A stretch of DNA of 29,257 nt from positions 1-29,257 of the forward strand of contig CALSCQ010000422.1 in the NCBI GenBank assembly GCA_943704525.1. The letters are read 5' to 3'. This DNA comes from Pigoraptor vietnamica. Lineage: Eukaryota; Opisthokonta; Filasterea. Positions 18,897 to 27,468 of this stretch are shown one piece after another. Under the pieces are notes generated by a model. That model was not told where the DNA came from. It was given only the letters and a program-made list of their open reading frames with translations, and searched no databases. Within the stretch, counting starts at the first letter, position 1, and each line of letters starts with the position of its first letter. The translations under genes and the position numbers were made by a program.

Positions 18897-19300
18897 CGTA
18901 TTTCGACGATATTATCGAAATAGTCCCTATATCTCACTGGAATTGTATCATTTTTACAATAAACCATTTGTTTTTCCTCATCCTCTACCAAGTGTAAGCC
19001 CCCATAGAGATAGGGAGGCGTATTAATTTCAATGACGAATAAGTCGACATCATAATCAGCATCACTATTGCATTTACTACCCACATCCACAATCATGTCC
19101 TCATAATGGACATTTTTAACCACTTTGCGAATAAAGTGGACAAGTGCATTAAGTTGTGGTTGGTCACAATTATCAGTTTCATGTCTCAAATATCTCTCAA
19201 TATAAGTTATGGACCCACCATGAATGACGGCGCGATATTCGCAATCAATTTCAATATATTCTCGCATGAGAATATGTCTGCACCCTCTCTTGAAGGACAT
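18884..19300 (-). CDS. ATP-grasp / D123-like protein (C-terminal part)
   Basis: A 138-residue frame with REYIEIDCEYRAVIHGGSI, then ITYIERYLRH, DMIVDVG and VDLFVIEINTPPYLYGGLHL. This order (charged strand, ER-type Arg strand, DVxV strand, then E-I-N before a proline-rich loop) matches the C-terminal half of ATP-grasp enzymes related to D123/Cdc123. These act in translation-factor assembly in eukaryotes and also occur in giant viruses. Members are usually about twice as long, so only the metal-binding half is seen here. The reading is by motif and could be wrong at subfamily level. Confidence 0.45.
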   Translation of the reverse strand: MSFKRGCRHILMREYIEIDCEYRAVIHGGSITYIERYLRHETDNCDQPQLNALVHFIRKVVKNVHYEDMIVDVGSKCNSDADYDVDLFVIEINTPPYLYGGLHLVEDEEKQMVYCKNDTIPVRYRDYFDNIVEIRYDL

Positions 19301-19420
19301 GATTACATCTGCGTGAGACAGTTCCTCGAGTTGGATTTGGTGACTCCATAGTCGTATATTGACTATTATTATCTACTTATCCCTCGTCTCTCTAAAGTGT
19401 ATTTCGCTTTGAAGACAATC

Positions 19421-20827
19421 TCAATACTGCCTATTCGCATCAATATTATCACAGCTCAATTCCAAAATCAGTAAATTTTCGCGTCCATGGAAATCATATA
19501 AGTTTCCGCCATATTTTTCAAAGCGAAGACCAAGCTTATCGAGCGATGCAATGGGCGGCCTAAATTTAATGTAGCGTTGATCAAAATCGCTTCCCTTGAG
19601 CGGTTTGGTGAATCCTCCTAAATTGGCTGGATTGGTGGCTGCAGGACCATTCCAACCACTCAAATTGTTATAGATATACCCGCTGCTGTTAAAAATACCA
19701 CCACTCACGCTCGTCCCACTCATGAATTCGGGAGCATTATTATCAAATAAAATCACTGAAAAAGTGCGATTGATCCACACATCATTGGCTTGAATGCGAG
19801 GTATTGTCTTTTCCTGCGCACCACCCGCAATTTTTAGAATACAATATGTTGGATAGTCCTGCAAATTGTATTCGTTGTCAGCCACAATATAGTCGCTCGA
19901 AATAATTGTATCGACATCGCCATATCCAAGCACCTGTCTCAAACTGTTTGTTGCATTTGGGCCAGTCACAAATTTGAGAGAGAGGTAGGCCGCGGCATTA
20001 GCTGCAGTTAGAGCTTGTATGGCTATTCTATCAAAGATTGGACAGTTTGTAAATTGTGGATTCGTGTATGAATTGACTTTAATGTTAAATACGAATCTGT
20101 TGTTCGTGGCTTGTTGCATGGCCATACCCACTTGCGAAATAAGATCGGCAATACAGTTGTATTGAGCAGTGGGAATGGATGCACTAAAGGCCTCTCCGAC
20201 CTTAGCAAAGATGACTGCTGGTCGATTCAAGCTAATAAATTCAACTGAAGCTGGAGTGATATCTGGCGGTGACACTGTGACCGTCGGTTCAGTAGTGAAT
20301 GTGAAAGCAGGAATTGTATTTATACTGACAATGGAACTATTTCGTACAGTGATTGCAGCAGAATAGGATTGACCATCACTAAAAGTAATTGTGATATTTG
20401 CACCCGAGTATCCATAGCCTCCATATGCAATATCATAACGGTGAATGGTATTTCCAATTCTAAAATCAATCCAATTATTTGCAGTGTTCACATTATATTC
20501 AGTTTTCGGAATGATCATACCCTTAATTTCAATCTGATTGATATTGCGGTACTCTTGCGGAAGATTAATATCGTTGGAGGGAGATTCGAGGGTCGATTTC
20601 AAGTCTCTGTCTCTCGAATCAATCACGACAATGTCTGTCCTCGTAATAATCTCCTGAGATGGAAGTGCCAATGTATTATCTGTCGTTGGATCTTGAATGA
20701 ATGCATAATCATTATCAGTCTCTTTCCTCTGCAACCGTTGTGGATAGACTGGATTTGTTTGCGACGTGACATAGTTGGGTGTTTGATAGTCTTGCAGCAC
20801 CATAAAATTATTAAAATGTCTATTCAT
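19421..20827 (-). CDS. Giant-virus-type virion structural protein
   Basis: A 468-residue protein from the ATG at 20827 (MNRHFNNFMVLQDY). The frame is open for 20 more codons, but those lie in the AT-rich promoter gap. A hydrophilic head is followed by DIVVIDSRDRDLKST, then the block INLPQEYRNINQIEIKGMII, and ends with LGLRFEKYGGNLYDFHGREN and LILELSC. The SRDRD start, the leucine-proline-tyrosine-rich strand and the YDFxGRxxxxxLEL end form the pattern of a structural protein family of mimivirus-like and related viruses, predicted to be beta-rich. It is probably a minor virion component, not the double-jelly-roll major capsid protein. It looks whole. Confidence 0.65.
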   Translation of the reverse strand: MNRHFNNFMVLQDYQTPNYVTSQTNPVYPQRLQRKETDNDYAFIQDPTTDNTLALPSQEIITRTDIVVIDSRDRDLKSTLESPSNDINLPQEYRNINQIEIKGMIIPKTEYNVNTANNWIDFRIGNTIHRYDIAYGGYGYSGANITITFSDGQSYSAAITVRNSSIVSINTIPAFTFTTEPTVTVSPPDITPASVEFISLNRPAVIFAKVGEAFSASIPTAQYNCIADLISQVGMAMQQATNNRFVFNIKVNSYTNPQFTNCPIFDRIAIQALTAANAAAYLSLKFVTGPNATNSLRQVLGYGDVDTIISSDYIVADNEYNLQDYPTYCILKIAGGAQEKTIPRIQANDVWINRTFSVILFDNNAPEFMSGTSVSGGIFNSSGYIYNNLSGWNGPAATNPANLGGFTKPLKGSDFDQRYIKFRPPIASLDKLGLRFEKYGGNLYDFHGRENLLILELSCDNIDANRQY

Positions 20828-20904
20828 TGTTACAGATAGTGTTGTATACTTGCTTGTAAAAATATATTGAAATATGAAAGAACTCAACGAAAAACACTAC
20901 AAGG

Positions 20905-20913
20905 GATATAAAG
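20905..20913 (+). promoter_or_regulatory. TATA-like element of a divergent promoter
   Basis: GATATAAAG lies about 30 bases upstream of the ATG at 20942, so the rightward transcript would begin almost at the start codon. The 114-base gap also serves the leftward structural gene. Confidence 0.4.
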
Positions 20914-20941
20914 ATTTGTTGCGTTTCAATTCACTATATCA

Positions 20942-21727
20942 ATGGCAACAACTGTACATATTCCACAAAGCAGGCAAGATTATCTTCTCCATAAATTGAC
21001 AGACTTTTATAAGAACTCTAACAATACGGACACATTTCTCTCGGTCGTCAACCAACAAACGATCGTCTCATTGCGCATATTGGATTGGCTCGTAACGAAC
21101 TATAGCAAAAAGTACAATGTGATTTATGATCTTGACAATTCAACATCAACATCCAACAAAACATTCAACATGCACCTCAAATATAAGGGCGAATTGAAGG
21201 GCTGTTCTAAAAAATTATTTGATCCCTTCTGTCGTCGCCAACGCATTTTCTTCATTCCAAATGACAAGTTTGGCGTTTATTTCTATCCACTCGAATACTA
21301 TCACAAAACGCAACTAATCAATACATTGAAGATGGAAACTGAAAAGTATTTTGCGAAAGATAAGAACGTTTACAACAAAATATCTCAAACACATCATATC
21401 GAACCACTCTCCACGAAAGAAGTGCAGAGGAGGGGCATTGTGACCACTGTTGGCCAGCTCAATTTCTTTAAATGGGCCATCACAAATAAAGTGCTCGATT
21501 ATGCTATCATGAATTGTAAAAATATTGAGGAGGATATGATTAAATCAGTCGAACACCGCTACAAGAAAAACATCAACAACACACAAAATGCTGTTGAGTC
21601 GGCATCTAATTCGTCGTCCGAAGAGGGTGGTAACATGTCAACAACAAACACTGCAAAGCGAAAGGAACTTACAAAACAAAATATTGTCAACAAGTACAGT
21701 GCAAATGTAGTAGTGAAATTTGATTGA
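20942..21727 (+). CDS. Conserved giant-virus protein of unknown function
   Basis: A 261-residue protein starting MATTVHIPQSRQDYLLHKL. Conserved-looking blocks are SLRILDWLVTNYSKKYNVIY, FNMHLKYKGELKGCSKK, FDPFCRRQRI and TTVGQLNFFKWAITNKVLDY. I associate this combination (a DWxVTNYSKKY strand, then FDPFCRRxRI, then TxGQLNFFxWAI) with an uncharacterised protein found in mimiviruses and phycodnavirus-like giant viruses. I recall no proven function; a late-expression or nucleic-acid role is only a guess. The C-terminal 60 residues are low-complexity Ser/Asn/Lys. The gene looks whole and is transcribed away from the structural gene. Confidence 0.6.
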   Translation: MATTVHIPQSRQDYLLHKLTDFYKNSNNTDTFLSVVNQQTIVSLRILDWLVTNYSKKYNVIYDLDNSTSTSNKTFNMHLKYKGELKGCSKKLFDPFCRRQRIFFIPNDKFGVYFYPLEYYHKTQLINTLKMETEKYFAKDKNVYNKISQTHHIEPLSTKEVQRRGIVTTVGQLNFFKWAITNKVLDYAIMNCKNIEEDMIKSVEHRYKKNINNTQNAVESASNSSSEEGGNMSTTNTAKRKELTKQNIVNKYSANVVVKFD

Positions 21728-21751
21728 TTTTTATTAGTCAAAACATCACAC

Positions 21752-22399
21752 TCATACTTTGACATTGTCATCAAGTACGGCTATCTCTGCTATTGTCGAT
21801 ATCGTTGTTGATTCGTAGGAGGGAGGTGGGTTACGAGCCGTATAATACAATTCGCGTTCTCTTCTAGCACTTTTGACACAATCGACTACAAGTATTGTAG
21901 AAATAACAAGTACGGGTCCAACCCAGAGGATGGCTGAACAAGAAAGTGCATAAATGCGAACCCATTCAATACAGTATGCCTTCGACCGATGTGTAATCAT
22001 GTAAACGAAGCAAATAAATTCCCACACTACATGAAGGGGGAGAGATATGAATGGAATGAAGTACATTTGACCGTGCCATGTAAATGCAGTAACGAGAAAG
22101 AAGCCGCTTGACCCAAAGAGGTAGGCGGAAGCATAATTATCCGTATCACAATCTTGACTAATTGTAACGCTTGCAATAACAAATTGCGTAAGGCCGCACA
22201 CAAGTGTAATTGGAAAGACAATGAGGGGTTTCGAAAGAGCCCTATCATACTCTTTCCATTTCCACTTACCGATCCATACGTTATATATCCATCCAACTAA
22301 ATTGAAGAGGATCATAAAGATGAGACAGCCTCCAATGACTGCTCCAATCGTGTAAAATAACGTGGGGTACTTCGCCCCACCACCTCTCACGTATACCAT
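21752..22399 (-). CDS. Multi-pass membrane protein with PPxY late-domain motif
   Basis: A 215-residue protein with about five hydrophobic segments (roughly residues 12-37, 57-80, 93-118, 120-136 and 149-173), several cysteines in the loops, and a cytoplasmic-looking tail RRERELYYTARNPPPSYEST. The PPPSY at 191-195 is a PPxY motif, which in other viruses and host adaptors binds WW domains of NEDD4-type ubiquitin ligases to drive budding. The topology suggests a virion envelope or internal membrane protein. I do not recognise the family. It ends 24 bases from the end of the rightward 261-residue gene. Confidence 0.6.
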   Translation of the reverse strand: MVYVRGGGAKYPTLFYTIGAVIGGCLIFMILFNLVGWIYNVWIGKWKWKEYDRALSKPLIVFPITLVCGLTQFVIASVTISQDCDTDNYASAYLFGSSGFFLVTAFTWHGQMYFIPFISLPLHVVWEFICFVYMITHRSKAYCIEWVRIYALSCSAILWVGPVLVISTILVVDCVKSARRERELYYTARNPPPSYESTTISTIAEIAVLDDNVKV

Positions 22400-22446
22400 T
22401 TTTTGTTTTAAGTTAGTTACGTATATCTCATTCGTTAATGTGTTTT

Positions 22447-23100
22447 TTACTTGAGTGAGAGTAAGAACTTGCCGATAAAAAAGAAGAGCAATGTTGCAAG
22501 GATTGTATTGAAAATGAGGCCAGTGATGGACGGGCAGCCATCCTTCAAAACGCTTGGAAGAAATTGCGAAATTCCCCTATACAAAATCTTGGAATTGAAC
22601 GCGATGAATAGAAGGGCAAAAAGAATGGTAATTTTGAGCAATGCTCCATCACTTTGTGCAGTGTTTGATGATGTTGTTGATAATGCTGGTTTACTATTTC
22701 CATCAAAATTTTCTACTGTTGGCGGCATTGGCGGAGAATTATTAATGACATACGGTTGCTGTCTCATTTGTTGTTGTCTCATCTGTTGCTGCTGAGCATT
22801 CATTTGTTGTTGTTGCTGTCTCTGTTTCATCATCACCTTTTTCCACTCCTCATCATCATAGTTAGGTTTGTATTGTGGCATACTGTTTGGAGGCTGTTTT
22901 GGCTGGAGTTGAGGATTGGGAAGAAAGTTGCTGCGTGGAAGATCGCCACCACCCATGCCTCCGCCCATATTTGCGCCACCCCCCATTCCACTACCCATAT
23001 TATTACCTCCACCACCCATACCACCTCCACCCATTGGTCTAGGACCATCATCATTGCCTTCTAGGAGGTCGCGTATGGATGTAGACATTTGATCGTCCAT
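22447..23100 (-). CDS. Gly/Met- and Gln-rich virion-type membrane protein
   Basis: A 217-residue protein with a start MDDQMSTSIRDLLEGNDD, a glycine/methionine-rich run (about 24-53), a proline- and glutamine-rich middle (QQQQQMNAQQQQ), then two membrane segments (about 154-172 and 190-214) ending KFLLSLK. A soluble disordered head and a C-terminal hairpin of two membrane helices is a common design of small virion membrane proteins in large DNA viruses. The family is not certain. It looks whole. Confidence 0.55.
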   Translation of the reverse strand: MDDQMSTSIRDLLEGNDDGPRPMGGGGMGGGGNNMGSGMGGGANMGGGMGGGDLPRSNFLPNPQLQPKQPPNSMPQYKPNYDDEEWKKVMMKQRQQQQQMNAQQQQMRQQQMRQQPYVINNSPPMPPTVENFDGNSKPALSTTSSNTAQSDGALLKITILFALLFIAFNSKILYRGISQFLPSVLKDGCPSITGLIFNTILATLLFFFIGKFLLSLK

Positions 23101-23171
23101 TCAATTGCATTACAATTGAAAAAACATTAATTTGATATTGAATAAACGACGACAATTTAATTTTTACATAT

Positions 23172-23646
23172 TCATCCAGCTCCAACAATATCTCCCATAT
23201 CATTAAATTTAATCTTTGACATGTCAATATTTTCGACATCCAAAAAGTAGATGGGAGGAGGTAATGTGTGTTGATTGGATAGCAATTGTTGCTGCTGACT
23301 GTTGTTATTATTTGTACCCCTCGTCACCAACCCTAACATTTTTTCTTTCTTGAATTGATATTGCTTGTAGAGAAAGTAGGCAATTACAGCAAATGCAATG
23401 ATAAACACAAAATTAATGTCGATGGGTTGCTGAGATTCTTTCTTTTTGCGATGATAATGTTAATGTTGTCGACGTCTCCACCCCCCTCTCCATCCTCCTT
23501 CCCCCTTCTCCCCCTTCCCAACCTCTACCTTTCCCTTTACCCTTTTTTTCTTTCATGATATTCTGCAATTTCACAAAATGTTGTGGGTTTACGAGAGTTG
23601 GACGAGTAGAAACCTCTCTTACCTCCATATCTGTAGTATAGTTCAC
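23172..23646 (-). pseudogene. Small single-pass membrane protein gene, looks broken
   Basis: The C-terminal part is a clear membrane protein: FIIAFAVIAYFLYKQYQFKK followed by a glutamine/asparagine-rich stretch and a PPPIYFLDVENIDM end. The upstream part starts MNYTTDMEVREVSTRP in a separate frame and contains a lysine/glycine-rich low-complexity run. The whole region looks like one small virion membrane gene with about one break. It lies upstream of the Gly/Met-rich membrane protein gene on the same strand. Confidence 0.4.
23471..23556. repeat. Polypyrimidine tract
   Basis: About 85 bases composed almost only of C and T (TCTCCACCCCCCTCTCCATC and onward). It stands out from the AT-rich surroundings and resembles the CT-rich tracts of the host flank at 3931-4030. 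Confidence 0.6.
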
Positions 23647-23700
23647 AATATAAATTATCGCGCAATATCGTACGATAAATAAACACTACAGTCAAAAAAA

Positions 23701-24030
23701 TCAAATGACATTGGCGCTTCCATATGTACCAAACGGGATGTGGAATTTGTTATTACCAAACTGATTTGCATTTGGATTCCTAAATGCACTTGATGTGTAT
23801 GGACTGCCGCCGCCATAACAGGATGGACAAATGGATTCAGCTGTGAGAGGGCCTCCAATCACATCATTCTTGGCAAATGTCGAATTTTTCTCCAAAAACT
23901 CTTTTCCATGAACTTGATAGTAGCCCGCCATTTCGGAATGCTTTTTAAGTTGCATTTCGAGTGGTGAGACTCTGCAATCAACAGTCGAATCAAAAGTGGA
24001 AAAGTCCATATTCATAAATGTCTGATTCAT
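23701..24030 (-). CDS. Small unknown protein with CPSC pair
   Basis: A 109-residue protein, MNQTFMNMDFSTFDSTVDCR, with CPSC at about residues 68-71 followed by a glycine-, serine- and asparagine-rich tail. There is no membrane segment. A single CxxC pair plus an upstream cysteine could bind metal or form a disulphide, as in thiol-oxidoreductase partners of large DNA viruses, but this is not a match to a known family. The start ATG is clear. Confidence 0.5.
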   Translation of the reverse strand: MNQTFMNMDFSTFDSTVDCRVSPLEMQLKKHSEMAGYYQVHGKEFLEKNSTFAKNDVIGGPLTAESICPSCYGGGSPYTSSAFRNPNANQFGNNKFHIPFGTYGSANVI

Positions 24031-24154
24031 AGTTGAAATTGTTATTGTTTTTTACGTTCACATTAATAATTAGAATTGATAATTTTTTTCATACAAAAAC
24101 TAAGTATATATGAGCGTTTTGTATTGTATTTATTGTGTTTTAACAGTATAAGTT

Positions 24155-24691
24155 ATGAATAATAATAATACTATCAAAACCAATGTTGCCGACCATGAAG
24201 TAGTATCGCTTCTCATTGAAAAGTATAAGGATATGGTTGCATATGATGATGAAGACCCCTTCTTTGATTTTTATAAGAAGATGGAAAAAATTATTGACAA
24301 GTTGCCAATCACTACAGCACCCCTCCACATTTATAAGAGCTACCCCCTCTCAACGATGCCCCTTCTCATTGGATACAAAACGCTCGATCATCTTGCAGAG
24401 AATATAGTGCACCAACAACATTCCAATAACCCCAATATTGTCTACAAAATAACTATATGCGCAGGATCTAAAGTGCTCTACTTTGAAAATATGGTTGTTG
24501 TAATGCTTGGAAGTCTCAAATTATTGAACATTAATCCAAAATGTGTGAGTAGACTAAACTACAATATTCTCATTTTTGAAATTCTCTATTTGCCAAATGA
24601 AACAGTCACATTTAGTGAAAGGGTGGAAAAGAAACTATTCAATGTAAGCAAAAAATTGATTAATGAAATAATGAAGAAAGAAAAGACATGA
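24155..24691 (+). CDS. Unknown 178-residue protein
   Basis: It starts MNNNNTIKTNVADHEVVSLL and contains DEDPFFDFYKKMEKIIDKLP, a leucine-rich middle and a lysine-rich end (KKLFNVSKKLINEIMKKEK). It has a mixed alpha/beta appearance with no membrane segment. I do not recognise it. A TATATATG string about 50 bases upstream may be its promoter. It is the first of two rightward genes, followed by TFIIB. Confidence 0.5.
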   Translation: MNNNNTIKTNVADHEVVSLLIEKYKDMVAYDDEDPFFDFYKKMEKIIDKLPITTAPLHIYKSYPLSTMPLLIGYKTLDHLAENIVHQQHSNNPNIVYKITICAGSKVLYFENMVVVMLGSLKLLNINPKCVSRLNYNILIFEILYLPNETVTFSERVEKKLFNVSKKLINEIMKKEKT

Positions 24692-24861
24692 AAATTGAAA
24701 GATAGATAATTGAAAAATGGAAATAGATCATTGCAATTATTATATGTTTAAATCGCAAAAAATAAAAATACCTTAACATTACAGACAGAACGAAAGAGTG
24801 TGAATACTCAATCGCTCAATCTCTCACATATCAAAACAACTCAACTCAATACTTCCATAGC

Positions 24862-25932
24862 ATGGCTCTCAACACATGTGAAATGGACAACTCTATCGTA
24901 GACTGGGAAGAGTATTATGAAGCACTTCAAGAAACTAAAACAACAACAACACCAAAAACTATAGAAGCAGTGAAGGGACAGCCACAAACTTCCACTCATA
25001 TGCCCGACGAAAAAATTTGCAAAACTTGTGGTTCTGACGATTCACAATGGGTCATGGACCGCAAGACATCGGCTCTCATTTGCCAAATCTGTGGCACGGA
25101 ATGCGAAGAACTCTTTGATTCGAGCGCCGAATGGAATAATTATGAAGATGACATGGCCAATGGCGAGAGGGACAAGTGTCGTGTTGGAGCAGTGGACGAG
25201 TACTATGGAAGGTTGGGTACCTTCATCAAAGTGACCAATTCCTTCAAGTATAAGTCTTATGCTCAGCGCAAGTATGGTGAAAGCCTCACCCGTATGGCCA
25301 TCCAAAATGCATACACGAGCGAACAGCGATCCTTCTTTCGCGATGCAAAAATTCTTGAGCATTGTGCCGCCGTCCACAACATTCCCAAGGCCATCCTTGA
25401 TACGGCCAAAACGTATTGGAAGGAAATTGTCGATTCGCGCGTTTTGAAGCGTGCAGGCGTGAGGAGAGGTTTGATTGCATGCTGTCTTCATTATGCCTTC
25501 ATTCACCATAAGATGGCTCGCGAGACTACGGAAATTGCAAAACTGTTTGGAATTGATGGCAAAGACCTCACCAAAGGGGATCGCGTCTTCAAGGAAATCT
25601 TTCAGAACTCCAAGTATCGCTCCATCATCTACCAAAATCACGATTCAAATGATCTCTTTGTACGATATGTACACCTCATCAATGCCGAATGCGAACACAA
25701 GATTCCATTCAATTTGATTGGACGAATGCGTGAAATTCATGCGGACTGTGAAGAGGTGTTAGCTGGCTCGAGCAATAAGACTATCGCAAGTGGTATATTG
25801 ATATTGGCCTACGTCGTACATGAGGCCGGCCTCTCGAAACCAAGTAAGAAGGAAATTGCAAGTGCCCTGGATTCGTCCGTCCCTAGCCTCACAAAGACGT
25901 TTAAGATCGTGAAAGAATACTATGGAAAATAA
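24862..25932 (+). CDS. Viral transcription initiation factor IIB (TFIIB-like)
   Basis: A 356-residue protein. An acidic head is followed by a zinc ribbon with C53, C56, C74 and C77 (CKTCG then CQICG), a B-finger-like acidic segment, and two cyclin-type repeats (about 150-250 and 260-350), ending ALDSSVPSLTKTFKIVKEYY. Large DNA viruses that transcribe in their own factories carry such a factor to recruit their RNA polymerase. The gene is noticeably richer in GC than its neighbours. A second, diverged copy of its last 20 codons lies at 27398-27460, beyond the endonuclease gene. The gene itself looks whole. Confidence 0.85.
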   Translation: MALNTCEMDNSIVDWEEYYEALQETKTTTTPKTIEAVKGQPQTSTHMPDEKICKTCGSDDSQWVMDRKTSALICQICGTECEELFDSSAEWNNYEDDMANGERDKCRVGAVDEYYGRLGTFIKVTNSFKYKSYAQRKYGESLTRMAIQNAYTSEQRSFFRDAKILEHCAAVHNIPKAILDTAKTYWKEIVDSRVLKRAGVRRGLIACCLHYAFIHHKMARETTEIAKLFGIDGKDLTKGDRVFKEIFQNSKYRSIIYQNHDSNDLFVRYVHLINAECEHKIPFNLIGRMREIHADCEEVLAGSSNKTIASGILILAYVVHEAGLSKPSKKEIASALDSSVPSLTKTFKIVKEYYGK

Positions 25933-25939
25933 AGGCTCT

Positions 25940-27292
25940 CTATGCATGAAGAAATTCCATTCTATCGCAAAACTTAAAATCAAAATCCTCATGTGCACGC
26001 AATTTTTTGCAATACTGGCTGATGATTAACGGATTTATCCCAAATTCCATGGCCGCAGTTTTCACACTTTCGAACTTTTTAAGCACATTTCCCGATTTGT
26101 CAAGTTGTAGCACTGGTTTAGTACCCTTCTTCAAAACAGTAACTGCATGTATAATATTTTCAGACGTAGTGACCCATTCTAAGTTCGATACGTGATTATT
26201 TATCTTATTGCCGTCAATATGGTTGACAAACATTCTAAAGTTATTCTCATTAGGTATGAATGTAGTTGCAACTAAAACATGAACGAAATATGATTTGGAT
26301 TTACCATGCTGGTAAAGAGATACCCTCTCATAACCATTCACTTTTCTCTTTGACATTACCCTTTTACTTCTACAGCTATATATATTTCCGTCCGCATCAA
26401 TTTTGTACCCTTCGTACCCCGGAATGGTAGTGCAGGCAACACTGAAAACAACATCGTCACGTTTCCATTTATGTTTCCCAGCTGTTTTGAGCTTACCATT
26501 CAAACACGAACTTATAGATGATCGACATACTCCAGTCGCTCTTGAAGCATCCGAAATGCAATCATATGTTGCGAGCTTGTTATCATCCATGTCATACTGA
26601 ACTATTTTTCGAAAGGACTCCCCTTTAATATGTGTTTCAATGGAGCTTTCATTCTCAAACTCCCATTTGAATCCTCCAGCGCTATTTGTGGTTTGTCTAC
26701 AGCACGCACTTATTTGTTTCCGGTCAATGCCAGAAATCTTAGATGCCTCCACAACACTGTCGTATTTTCGAATAAAATTGCCCCCCATATCCATCTGAAT
26801 TACAACTTTTCTTTGCACTCCTTTCTTCAAAATATTCATAGCGTGAATGACATTTTCAGATTGTGTCACCCATTCCAAATTGGATACATGATTGTTCATT
26901 CTATTTCCGTCCTTGTGATTGACGAAAAGATTCACATCTGAAGTCCTCAAAAATGTCAATGCCACTAACCGATGTACTCTGAATCTCTTGTCTTTCTTCT
27001 TGTACTTCAAACATACGGACATATATCCGTCATTATCAGTTAACTTTCTTAATCGATTTGTAGACTTAGCCTTCACTCGTCCATAATTGGATACCATGTA
27101 AAAATTTCCAAAATATTCCACATCAATATCACGCCATTCTTCGTCTTCACAAATTTCGTTTGCCTTAACCTTGTCAGGGTTAAAATGGCAAGTACGCAAA
27201 TGACATTTCAAATTGTCGTTATGGCTGAAACCCTTTTTGCAATAATGACAAACAAAATCGTCCATTTTTTCAAACATGTTTTCCTCCATCAT
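25940..27292 (-). CDS. Double HNH endonuclease with NUMOD domains and C2H2 finger
   Basis: A 450-residue protein. Order: a C2H2-like finger (C15, C18, H31, H36); NUMOD4-like 53-80 (EEWRDIDVEYFGNFYMVSNY); HNH 107-150 (VNHKDGNRMNNHVSNLEWVT); two NUMOD1-like DNA-binding repeats at 163-215 and 230-277; a second NUMOD4-like segment at 290-315; a second HNH 338-382 (VNHIDGNKINNHVSNLEWVT); and a last NUMOD1-like repeat at 393-440. The two halves are therefore a tandem duplication. Such genes are freestanding homing endonucleases common in phages and giant viruses. It lies tail to tail with TFIIB, seven bases apart, and beyond it lies a stranded TFIIB tail. Confidence 0.85.
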   Translation of the reverse strand: MMEENMFEKMDDFVCHYCKKGFSHNDNLKCHLRTCHFNPDKVKANEICEDEEWRDIDVEYFGNFYMVSNYGRVKAKSTNRLRKLTDNDGYMSVCLKYKKKDKRFRVHRLVALTFLRTSDVNLFVNHKDGNRMNNHVSNLEWVTQSENVIHAMNILKKGVQRKVVIQMDMGGNFIRKYDSVVEASKISGIDRKQISACCRQTTNSAGGFKWEFENESSIETHIKGESFRKIVQYDMDDNKLATYDCISDASRATGVCRSSISSCLNGKLKTAGKHKWKRDDVVFSVACTTIPGYEGYKIDADGNIYSCRSKRVMSKRKVNGYERVSLYQHGKSKSYFVHVLVATTFIPNENNFRMFVNHIDGNKINNHVSNLEWVTTSENIIHAVTVLKKGTKPVLQLDKSGNVLKKFESVKTAAMEFGINPLIISQYCKKLRAHEDFDFKFCDRMEFLHA

Positions 27293-27397
27293 CTGTCTTT
27301 AGGTAATTATCAGTTCCCAACCTCACAGAAACGCTAACCTCATTCGCAATAATTTTTTACATTTGAGTGATGGGATATGTTTAATGAATATATAGTA

Positions 27398-27460
27398 GAA
27401 TCCTCAGTCCCGAGTCTTACGAAGACGTTTAAGGCCGTGAAGGAGTATTATGGCACTTGA
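27398..27460 (+). pseudogene. Stranded duplicate of the TFIIB C-terminal codons
   Basis: Reading from 27398 gives ESSVPSLTKTFKAVKEYYGT and a stop, against DSSVPSLTKTFKIVKEYYGK and a stop at the real TFIIB end: 17 of 20 residues identical, but only about 47 of 63 bases, with most differences silent. It has no start codon and no upstream TFIIB sequence. It is best read as the old TFIIB 3' end, left behind when the endonuclease gene entered together with a replacement 3' end. It precedes the stop of the cysteine-rich membrane gene on the opposite strand by eight bases. Confidence 0.8.
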
Positions 27461-27468
27461 AGAAAAAA

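Noticed and set aside
19421-20827. Reading this protein as the major capsid protein
   Set aside because: Its SRDRD and YDFxGRxN-type blocks match a different virion protein pattern, and no double-jelly-roll signature is visible.
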